From positions 62,001 through 126,000 of the forward strand of contig JACKBI010000012.1 in the NCBI GenBank assembly GCA_020634615.1: 64,000 bases of DNA, in the 5' to 3' direction. A program made the position numbers and the translations under genes. The notes under the pieces are model-generated. The model was not told where the DNA came from, made no database searches, and worked only from the letters and a program-made list of their open reading frames with translations. This document shows, one piece after another, positions 57,155 to 64,000 of the stretch (positions are counted from its first letter, which is position 1; each line of letters opens with the position of its first letter). The stretch comes from Anaerolineales bacterium. Its GTDB lineage: Bacteria; Chloroflexota; Anaerolineae; JAAEKA01.

Positions 57155-60100
57155 GATTTTCTCCTTTATCAAGTAGAAGGCTTTGAACCATGGGGATCGC
57201 CAGGAACGACGCTCTCAAGTCGTCGCGCCCGGCATGATCAGCGATGTAATCGATGACTGGACGGGCCTGTTCCTTGAGCACTTGTACCTGTGTGAGGTTG
57301 CCGCGTTCGGCTTCCATTGCAGCCAGATGGCAACAAATACGCCATAAATGCGGTCGTGTATTCTGTTCTGTCGCCAACGCGTGCGCCTCTTTCCAGGTGG
57401 CATACGCCTCTTCGGGGCGGTTGGCTTTTCGTAGAATCCTCCCTTTGAGCAGGAGTTTCTCGGGGAGGTACCTCAACACTTCCGTTTGGCGTACGCCATC
57501 CAGAAAATCATCCACCTCGGCCAACGCTTCGTCCAATGCACCGGTTGCTAGAGCCAGTTCAGCCCAAATTTGAGGCAATAGTGGAGCGAAGGGGATGAGG
57601 TAGCTCTTCGCGTCAAAGTCGGTTTCAATTTTCTCCAGTAATTCCTTGGCTTTCTCTACTTGGCCCGCCTGGATAAGAGCATGGGCAGCGTAAGCTAAAA
57701 ACCAGGATGGGTAGATAATCATCCCCGTTTCTTTGAACTGAAGAATCGGATCGATCATCTGCTGGACCTGATCGATCGCGCCTAAATGACCATAGACCGC
57801 AACGGGATACAACTCAAGAACCGTCACCGGAAACCGCCCCTCGCGAATCACAAGCGGAATGATTTCGTCCAAAAGTGCGAAGAACTTGGCGTAGTCCCCG
57901 GTATCCAGATACAGATCCAGCAAACCAATGGCGCCGCCGACTATTCCACCTTCATTGCCCATTGACCGGTCAATCGCCATGGAGTGATCAGTCACTTCTT
58001 CTGATCGCTGGAACTGGCCCTCCATTTTATAAGCGATTCCCAGTCGTTGTCCGGCGGTCGCGGCCAGGGGCAGGTTTCCCAGTTTTTGAAACAATAGTTG
58101 GGCTTCTAACGCATATTCTCGCGCCGCCTTGACTTGCCCCGTTGCGACCAGCGGAAGTGTGAGGTCCATCAGTATCAGGGCAAGTAGTTCAAGATCCTCA
58201 TTGGAAGAATCTGGTCCCGAAACCAAATCCCTTGCGATTGCCAGCCCGTTCTCTCCATAGGTCAGTGATTGGACGGAGTCATCCCAGGTATAGGACAGGA
58301 GCAGGCTCCATAGGCTGCGGGCTTCCGTGTACCGATCCCCAAGTTCGCGCGCCAGGGCAAGCGCTTCCTCAGCGCGCAGGCGCGCCTTTTCATATTGCGA
58401 GTGTCCGAACCAGTACTCCAGAACCTGGGCCGAGATACCCGCCAGGCGCATGGAGTCGTCAGCGCGCGTCTCTCCCAGTGCCTCGAGGGTCTGGTAGGTT
58501 TCCAGAGCTTCATCATGCCTCAAAAGAAGTTCCAACGCCCTGCCGCGCCGTTGATGAAGGTGAATCAACTGTTGCGCGCTGGCGCCGCCAGGTTCTGCCC
58601 ATTTCATTGCCTGGTCGTAATTTGTCAAGGCCTCGTTGACGGCGAACATCCGCAGGGCGGTTTCACCCGCCAACGTGTAATAAGCAAGGGCTTTGCTTGC
58701 CTGGCGGCTTTCCGCGAAATGAACGGCCAACTGTGGGGCGAGTTCCTCCAATTGGTCAGGAAACAGATTCTCGAGTGCTTCTCCAACCCGGCGGTGAAAG
58801 GCCCGGCGCTGTTTGAGTAGGATGGTGCTGTAGGCCGCATCCTGCGTGAGGGCATGGCGGAACATGTATTCCAACTCTGGCAGGCGCGCTGCTTCCTTGA
58901 TCAACTGAGTGCGTTGGAGGGAGAGCAGATGCTGGTCCAGGTCGTGCATAGCGAAATCTATCAGGCGCTGCAAAATCCGGTAGTAGAACGAACGCCCAAC
59001 CACCGAGGCAACCTGCAGGATGCGGCGAGCCTCTTCTTCCAGGCGGTCCATGCGCGCTACCAGCAGGGTTTGCAGGTTGCTGGGAATATCGAAATCGCCG
59101 CCGTCTCCGACGGCGTGCCAGTGGGCGCCGCTCTCGTCCTGGAGGACCAGGCCCTGGTCGATGAGGGTTCGCACTACTTCTTCGATGAAGTAGGGATTGC
59201 CCTCACTCTTGTCCATGATGCGGGCTCGCAAGTCCGGGGGCAGGTCCGAAATACGCAGGAGGCTGTCCACCAGTTCGCCGCTTTCGTCGGCGCTCAGTGT
59301 CTGCAAGCGAATCTCGCTGTAGCGGTGGGGGAAATCACTGGCAGCAACCTGCATGGCTTGCCAGCCAGGGGCGTCTGGCTCGTGGCGCATGGCAAACACC
59401 AGCAGGAAGGCCGATCGATCTGTCAGCGAAAACAGGCGTTGCAGCAGCGCGACTGAGGCCGGGTCAGACCAATGCAGGTCATCACATACCAGCACAACCG
59501 GACCGATCTGTGTTTGCTGCTGCCACCAGGCCGTCATCGTGGTGTAGAGCAATCCCCTGAAAGTCTCGCCCTCCAGAGGAGGTTCCCCTTTTGCGCTCGC
59601 CAGCCCAAGCATCGACTCAAAGACACGCTCAACCTGGGTTCTCTCTTCGAACGGAACAGCCTCGGTAGCCTGCTGGATCTTGTGGCGAATAACATCTTGT
59701 CCCTCTTCAGCCGTTGCACCAATCACCCGGCGTATGAGACGCCGGAACAGCGCATAGGGTTGTTCAGTTTCGTAGGAGAGGCTGAAGGTCTCAATCCACT
59801 GCAATTCGCTGCGGTCCTGGCTCGAACGCTTCACCTCCTGCAACAGACGGCTTTTCCCCAGGCCCGCCTCGCCGATCAGGCAAAGGATGCCTCCGATGCC
59901 TTTACCAAGATTTCCAATCGCGCCTTCGAGCACTCCTCTCTCGCGCTCGCGGCCGATGAGTGGTGCATCCAGGCCCGCGATTCCGCGCAATCGGCCTGTG
60001 GTTGCCTTCCGCCGTAGTGGTCGGTAGGTGTGTACCGGGTCGGCTTTTCCTTTGACCTGTTGTTCTCCCAAGGGTTCGAAATCAAACAGGGGTGCGACGA

Positions 60101-60821
60101 GCCTGTATGTGTCCTCGGACACTTGCACTGTCCCCGGCGCCGCTGTTTGCTCCATTCGGGCAGCGAGGTTCACGGCGTCGCCCATCGCGGTGTATTCTGT
60201 CCGCGAATCGGCGCCTACTTTGCCGACCACGACCAGACCGGTGTTGATGCCCACTCGAACATCGATGGCGATCCCCCACTCATGTATCAGTTGCGTCCGG
60301 TAATCGCTCATTCCCGCGACAATCTCTAGGCCTGCCAATACTGCCCGTTGGGGATCGTCTTCGTGGGCCGCCGGCGCCCCGAAAAAGGCAAGCACCGCAT
60401 CGCCCATCAGTCTGGCCACCAGGCCCTGATATGTGGAAATGGGCTGGATCATGCGCTCAAAGACACCGTTCATGATCTCGGTCCAGTCTTCGGGATCGAG
60501 CAGCTCGGCTGCCTGGGTTGAACCCGTCACGTCACAAAACAGGACAGTGACTACCCTGCGCTCCCCTTCTATGGTATCGGCGGTGTTGAAGTTGGCTATT
60601 GGTTCTTTGGGAGGAATTCTGGCGGAAGGAGGCTGCAAGGGAACGTGCGCGGCCTGCGTCTCCTGGCCCTTGCTGAGATTGTAGCCGCAATTGTCACAGA
60701 ATCTTGCACCGGGGCGATTCGACTCGCCACAATTGGGACATACCACCACCAGTCTGTGTCCACAATTCTCACAGAACTTTGCGGTGTCTCGATTCTCAGA
60801 CCGGCAGTTAGGACATTTCAT
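57126..60821 (-). CDS. Class III adenylate/guanylate cyclase fused to AAA ATPase and TPR domains
   Basis: 1231 residues from ATG 60821; the TTG at 60848 has no better site. N terminus: two zinc ribbons (CPNCRSENRDTAKFCENCG, CPNCGESNRPGARFCDNCG). Cyclase domain at about 80-250: FCDVTGST (metal Asp), MGDAVLAFFGAP (second metal Asp), EYTAMGDAVNLAARME (transition-state Asn/Arg). AAA-type ATPase: GEAGLGKSRLLQE (Walker A), VCDDLHWSDP (Walker B). The C-terminal 550 residues are TPR-like. This is the signalling architecture of MalT/STAND-type cyclases. It makes cAMP or cGMP from ATP/GTP under ligand or protein control. It probably also regulates through the TPR part. Effector unknown. Confidence 0.93.
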   Translation of the reverse strand: MKCPNCRSENRDTAKFCENCGHRLVVVCPNCGESNRPGARFCDNCGYNLSKGQETQAAHVPLQPPSARIPPKEPIANFNTADTIEGERRVVTVLFCDVTGSTQAAELLDPEDWTEIMNGVFERMIQPISTYQGLVARLMGDAVLAFFGAPAAHEDDPQRAVLAGLEIVAGMSDYRTQLIHEWGIAIDVRVGINTGLVVVGKVGADSRTEYTAMGDAVNLAARMEQTAAPGTVQVSEDTYRLVAPLFDFEPLGEQQVKGKADPVHTYRPLRRKATTGRLRGIAGLDAPLIGRERERGVLEGAIGNLGKGIGGILCLIGEAGLGKSRLLQEVKRSSQDRSELQWIETFSLSYETEQPYALFRRLIRRVIGATAEEGQDVIRHKIQQATEAVPFEERTQVERVFESMLGLASAKGEPPLEGETFRGLLYTTMTAWWQQQTQIGPVVLVCDDLHWSDPASVALLQRLFSLTDRSAFLLVFAMRHEPDAPGWQAMQVAASDFPHRYSEIRLQTLSADESGELVDSLLRISDLPPDLRARIMDKSEGNPYFIEEVVRTLIDQGLVLQDESGAHWHAVGDGGDFDIPSNLQTLLVARMDRLEEEARRILQVASVVGRSFYYRILQRLIDFAMHDLDQHLLSLQRTQLIKEAARLPELEYMFRHALTQDAAYSTILLKQRRAFHRRVGEALENLFPDQLEELAPQLAVHFAESRQASKALAYYTLAGETALRMFAVNEALTNYDQAMKWAEPGGASAQQLIHLHQRRGRALELLLRHDEALETYQTLEALGETRADDSMRLAGISAQVLEYWFGHSQYEKARLRAEEALALARELGDRYTEARSLWSLLLSYTWDDSVQSLTYGENGLAIARDLVSGPDSSNEDLELLALILMDLTLPLVATGQVKAAREYALEAQLLFQKLGNLPLAATAGQRLGIAYKMEGQFQRSEEVTDHSMAIDRSMGNEGGIVGGAIGLLDLYLDTGDYAKFFALLDEIIPLVIREGRFPVTVLELYPVAVYGHLGAIDQVQQMIDPILQFKETGMIIYPSWFLAYAAHALIQAGQVEKAKELLEKIETDFDAKSYLIPFAPLLPQIWAELALATGALDEALAEVDDFLDGVRQTEVLRYLPEKLLLKGRILRKANRPEEAYATWKEAHALATEQNTRPHLWRICCHLAAMEAERGNLTQVQVLKEQARPVIDYIADHAGRDDLRASFLAIPMVQSLLLDKGENHVNAIPTAA

Positions 60822-61047
60822 GCCAATATCCTGGCGTTCTGATCCCAAATCACGCCGAAGTGATTTGAGGCATCAAAATGGTTACACTGTGATGTCTCTG
60901 TGGGAATCGATGCTGTTTGCCCACCATTGATGACTCGTTGAAGCGCAGTGCCGAGCAACTCCGGGTCAAGGTCCAAGAGATATATCTTGTCACTGACAAA
61001 GTGTGCTACCATGCAACGCACATAGATCATCCAACAGGCACATTCCG

Positions 61048-61077
61048 ATTATAACACAGGCAATCATGCAATCTCAA
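61048..61077 (-). promoter_or_regulatory. Promoter of the cyclase gene
   Basis: Minus-strand TTGAGA (61072-61077), 18-base spacer, TATAAT (61048-61053). The leader to ATG 60821 is about 220 bases. The remaining 60822-61224 gap holds no gene that I can support; for the photolyase, TACAAT at 61166-61171 is the only candidate -10, with no clear -35. Confidence 0.7.
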
Positions 61078-61224
61078 CACAATTGAGCTGCAAAAGCAAA
61101 AAAGACCGCTGGAAACTGACCAGGCTGCATCGGTGCGCGTACTATTACGATTGCGGATTTTGCGGTACAATTAGTCACAAGTGCCTAACGAGAACACCGA
61201 CTGCCCCTTGGTTTAGATGATAAA

Positions 61225-62643
61225 TTGACGCCGACACTATGGTGGATCCGCCGTGATCTGCGACTAACCGACAATCTTGCGCTGGCTGCTGCTTTGGCAG
61301 CAGGTGATCAGGTCATCCCGGTGTTCGTTATCGACCCGCGACTGGTCGACTCGGTTGACGTCAGCAAGAAGCGGCTGGCGTTCCTCTTCGACGGGCTGCG
61401 CAGCCTCGACGCAGCACTACAAGCGAGGGGCAGCCGGTTGCTCGTGCGTCGCGGCGATCCCGTTGAGGAACTATGCAAGCTGGCCGGCGAGAGCGGCGCG
61501 ACCGGCGTCTACGCCGAAGAGGATGTCACACCCTTTGCCCGGCGGCGCGACGGCGCTGTGGCCGAGCAGTTGCCGCTGCACCTCGTGGGCGGTCTGACGG
61601 TGCATCCGCCGGACGCGGTACGGAAGGACGACGGGTCGCCTTATACGGTGTTCACGCCGTTCAGCAAACGCTGGCGGGCACTGCCTCTGCCGCACGCCGG
61701 CGATATCGTTTCCACGCCGGAGCGTATCCAGACGCCGCCCGATTTAGCCAGCCTGTCGATCCCCGCTCAGCCCGCCCTGCCGGTCGGGGTTCCATTCGTC
61801 GCCGGTGAAGCGGAGGCGCAGCGCCGCCTCCGGTCATTCACGCAAGGTGAGAACCCGCATGTCCAACGCTACCGCGATGCCCGCAACAGGCCCGACCTGG
61901 ACGGCACGTCGCAGCTCTCGCCCTACCTGCGCTTCGGCATGATCTCGGCGCGGCAGGCGGTGGCGGCTGGATTGACCGCACGCGCCGCGGCCCACAGCGA
62001 CGACGCGCGCGGCGGTGCAGATACCTGGATCAGCGAGCTGATCTGGCGCGAGTTCTACCTGGCGATCCTGCACCACTTCCCGTTCGTGCGCCGCGGCAGC
62101 TTCCAGCGTCAGTACGATGGCATCGCCTGGGAGAACGACCACGCGTCTTTCGCTGCCTGGTGTGAGGGCCGCACCGGCTACCCGGTCGTCGACGCGGCGA
62201 TGCGTCAGTTGCGCGCCACCGGCTGGATGCACAACCGTAGTCGCATGATCGTCGCGTCGTTTCTGGTCAAGGACCTGCTGATCGACTGGCGATGGGGCGA
62301 GCGCTGGTTCATGCAGCACCTGGTGGACGGCGACCCGGCTGCCAACAACGGCGGCTGGCAGTGGACCGCCGGCGTCGGCACCGACGCTGCCCCCTATTTT
62401 CGTGTGTTCAACCCGGTGTTACAGGGCAAGAAGTTCGATCCGCAGGGTGACCATGTGCGCCGCTGGCTGCCGGAGTTGAGGAACGTGCCCGACAAGTTTA
62501 TCCACGAGCCATGGACGATGCCGGTCAGCCAGCAGCGGCAGGCCGGCTGCACCATCGGCATCGACTACCCGGCCCCCATCGTGGACCACAAAGCTGCCCG
62601 CGAGCGTGTGCTGGTGGCATACAGCGCAGCGAAAAAGGAGTAA
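61225..62643 (+). CDS. phrB: Deoxyribodipyrimidine photolyase (class I)
   Basis: 472 residues from TTG 61225. N-terminal photolyase fold LWWIRRDLRLTDN, FAD-binding C-terminal domain with WRWGERWFMQHLVDGDPAANNGGWQWTAGVGTDAAPYF and RVFNPVLQGKKFDPQGD. Class I CPD photolyases repair UV dimers in light using FADH and an antenna. The close FAD motif indicates function. TspO-like gene follows with AAGGAG 5 bases downstream of the stop. Photolyase genes are often under CarH/LitR control; no TTGACA direct repeat stands before this gene. Confidence 0.93.
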   Translation: MTPTLWWIRRDLRLTDNLALAAALAAGDQVIPVFVIDPRLVDSVDVSKKRLAFLFDGLRSLDAALQARGSRLLVRRGDPVEELCKLAGESGATGVYAEEDVTPFARRRDGAVAEQLPLHLVGGLTVHPPDAVRKDDGSPYTVFTPFSKRWRALPLPHAGDIVSTPERIQTPPDLASLSIPAQPALPVGVPFVAGEAEAQRRLRSFTQGENPHVQRYRDARNRPDLDGTSQLSPYLRFGMISARQAVAAGLTARAAAHSDDARGGADTWISELIWREFYLAILHHFPFVRRGSFQRQYDGIAWENDHASFAAWCEGRTGYPVVDAAMRQLRATGWMHNRSRMIVASFLVKDLLIDWRWGERWFMQHLVDGDPAANNGGWQWTAGVGTDAAPYFRVFNPVLQGKKFDPQGDHVRRWLPELRNVPDKFIHEPWTMPVSQQRQAGCTIGIDYPAPIVDHKAARERVLVAYSAAKKE

Positions 62644-62647
62644 GACA

Positions 62648-63427
62648 ATGAACAGGGACACCATCCGTCAAATCGCAGTCATTCTCGCCACTCTGGCGAC
62701 TGTGACGATCAACGGGCTGGCCAACGCCTTGCCCATCAACGGGCAGAATACCGGCCAGATCAGTGACCGTTTCGACGTCCTCTTCGTGCCGGCCGGCTAT
62801 GTTTTCGCCATCTGGGGACTGATCTATCTCGGCCTGATCGTCTACACGGTCTTTCAGGCGTTGCCGGCGCAAAAGGAGAACCCGCGGCTGCGCCAGATCG
62901 GCTGGATCTACGTGCTTGCATCGATTGCCAACAGCGTCTGGATCTTCCTGTGGCACTATGAGTTATTGCCGCTGACGCTGATCGCCATGCTGATCTTGCT
63001 GGCCTGCCTGCTGGTGATCTACCAGCGGCTGGGCATCAACCGGACGCCGGTCAGTCGGGGTGAACGATGGGCCGTGCACGTGCCGTTCAGTATCTACCTG
63101 GGCTGGATCACCGTGGCGACCATCGCCAACGTCACCGATCTGCTGTGGTCGCTGGGATGGAACGGGTTCGGTCTCAGCGCAGAGGCCTGGTTCCTCATCA
63201 TGCTGGGCGCGACGATCATTATCGCCGGGCTGATGGCGTTCACCCGCGGCGACGTGGCCTATCTGCTGGTGTTGGTGTGGGCGCTGGCGGGTATCGCTGT
63301 AAAGCACAGTGACGTGCAGTCCCTTGCCATGGCGGCTGCGGTCGCCGCCGGAATCGTGGTGGTCTTCGTGATCATCGGTGTGGTGCGGCGCGGCTCGCGG
63401 CCACCGGTGCCTGCTGCGGCTGCCTGA
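62648..63427 (+). CDS. TspO/MBR-related tryptophan-rich membrane protein
   Basis: 259 residues from ATG 62648 (AAGGAG upstream). About seven helices, longer than the usual five-helix TspO of 160 residues. Start of the chain GLANALPINGQNTGQISDRFDVLFVPAGYVFAIWGLIYLGL matches the TspO-like family with its PxGYxFxIWGxIY pattern. Bacterial TspO binds porphyrins and degrades protoporphyrin IX in light. Co-operonic with photolyase, as in the light-stress cluster of other bacteria. Confidence 0.85.
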   Translation: MNRDTIRQIAVILATLATVTINGLANALPINGQNTGQISDRFDVLFVPAGYVFAIWGLIYLGLIVYTVFQALPAQKENPRLRQIGWIYVLASIANSVWIFLWHYELLPLTLIAMLILLACLLVIYQRLGINRTPVSRGERWAVHVPFSIYLGWITVATIANVTDLLWSLGWNGFGLSAEAWFLIMLGATIIIAGLMAFTRGDVAYLLVLVWALAGIAVKHSDVQSLAMAAAVAAGIVVVFVIIGVVRRGSRPPVPAAAA

Positions 63428-63435
63428 TCTGACGA

Positions 63436-63494
63436 TGGTTCGTAGTAGGCGCTTCAGCGCCTCCGAACGGCGCTGAAGCGCCTACTACGAACCA
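63436..63494. repeat. 57-59-bp palindromic repeat, copy 2
   Basis: Same arms as 14771-14827: 25 bases at 63437-63461 and 63469-63493 are exact complements, loop TCCGAAC; T63436/A63494 extends the stem to 26 bp. It begins 9 bases after the TspO stop codon. Identity with copy 1 is complete over both 25-base arms. Confidence 0.92.
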
Positions 63495-63508
63495 CATACC
63501 CCCTTGAT

Positions 63509-63537
63509 TTGACACTCTCCCCCGCATCGGTTAAACT
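63509..63537 (+). promoter_or_regulatory. Promoter of the last gene
   Basis: TTGACA (63509-63514), 17-base spacer, TAAACT (63532-63537). The leader to ATG 63642 is about 100 bases. Confidence 0.75.
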
Positions 63538-63641
63538 GTCGGCCCGGTGCAGCGCGCCGCCTTCCTGCAAATATATAATCCATATTGCCGCCGGGGACAG
63601 CCCGGCATTCCGTTTGAATCCACAACTTGAGAGGACAACCT

Positions 63642-64000
63642 ATGAAAAAGCGACTTTGGCCAAGCATCGCACTGATTTTGGTGTTCGCTGTTTTGGTAGC
63701 CATACCTGTCTACTCGGCGCCAGTAACAGGTCCGCAGCCGGCCACCGGTGGCCCTATCACACCCTTGAATCCTGCCGATCAGTCGCTGACGGCTGAGCAG
63801 ATGGATGCCCAGTCGCTGGCCATTGCCGATGCTCGCGTCCAGACAAATTTGGGCGCCGGCAAAGCCGAAGTCTTCGAGGTTTTCCCCGTCTTTGGTCCTT
63901 ACCCGGCTGAGTGGAGCACCTGTGCTGATGGCGCCTGTTACCAGGTCGATATCTTCAACTTCGACCGCGGCGCGACCGTGACAGCCATCGTCAATCAGGC
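63642..64000 (+). CDS. Secreted protein, 5' part (truncated by window edge)
   Basis: ATG 63642 after GAGAGGAC. About 119 residues are visible, without a stop. Signal peptide KKRLWPSIALILVFAVLVAIPVYS, then a Pro-rich stretch and EVFEVFPVFGPYPAEWSTCADGACYQVDIFNF, with a C-x4-C pair that could be a disulphide. I do not recognise the family. Confidence 0.7.
   Translation, partial: MKKRLWPSIALILVFAVLVAIPVYSAPVTGPQPATGGPITPLNPADQSLTAEQMDAQSLAIADARVQTNLGAGKAEVFEVFPVFGPYPAEWSTCADGACYQVDIFNFDRGATVTAIVNQ

Overview
The window is GC-rich and densely coded, with short operons, many GTG/TTG starts and Shine-Dalgarno sites, and almost no mobile elements. Gene content points to a Chloroflexota bacterium of the Anaerolineae/Caldilineae kind. 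It has LysM and Cna-B surface proteins, lipoproteins, a Bat aerotolerance operon, an ECF vitamin transporter without outer-membrane parts, and families of short intergenic palindromes. The lineage is an inference from gene content; there is no rRNA or tRNA in the window.

Layout: 1-967 holds the start of a malic enzyme (minus). 1494-5617 holds two secreted LysM proteins. 6016-11933 (minus) is a drug-efflux region: a five-gene operon with two MFS pumps, two four-helix membrane proteins and its own TetR, read from a near-consensus promoter with a TetR-type palindrome at its start, plus a DHA2 pump upstream. 12709-22820 is a Bat-type operon (MoxR ATPase, DUF58, two von Willebrand A proteins, BatC/D/E-like proteins and one unrecognised secreted protein). 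It is followed by a two-component system (23042-25137). A CarH/LitR-type B12 photoreceptor-repressor (25245-26234, minus) faces a plus-strand operon with a CrtI-like desaturase, an NAD-binding epimerase, L-lactate dehydrogenase, a GDPD and a GNAT-nitrilase fusion (26536-32939). A lipoprotein hydrolase, an HExxH protein, an ABC-2 exporter, a HEAT-like protein and a stress-type membrane protein follow (33073-38967).

The most distinctive block is 39032-44920 (minus). A consensus promoter is followed by a cobalamin riboswitch. Then come an 853-residue surface protein with a DUF4430-like domain and two prenyltransferase-like alpha-barrel repeats (the domain set of animal intrinsic factor/transcobalamin), an ECF S component fused to a second DUF4430-like domain, and an EcfT. 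This looks like a B12 capture and import system whose extracellular binder resembles vertebrate B12 carriers. It may also feed the B12-dependent CarH regulator in the same window.

Next is a phosphate operon, pstS-pstC-pstA-pstB2-pstB1-phoU (50156-45063, minus). Its two ATPases carry complementary defects, which implies a heterodimer with one active and one degenerate ATP site. folP and an SDR lie opposite. The last part holds a 1171-residue beta-propeller protein, a DinB/SCP2 protein overlapping a class III cyclase-AAA-TPR regulator, a photolyase-TspO pair, and the start of another secreted protein. A 57-59 bp perfect palindrome occurs twice (14771, 63436), and other short repeat families sit in intergenic regions and inside some coding ends.
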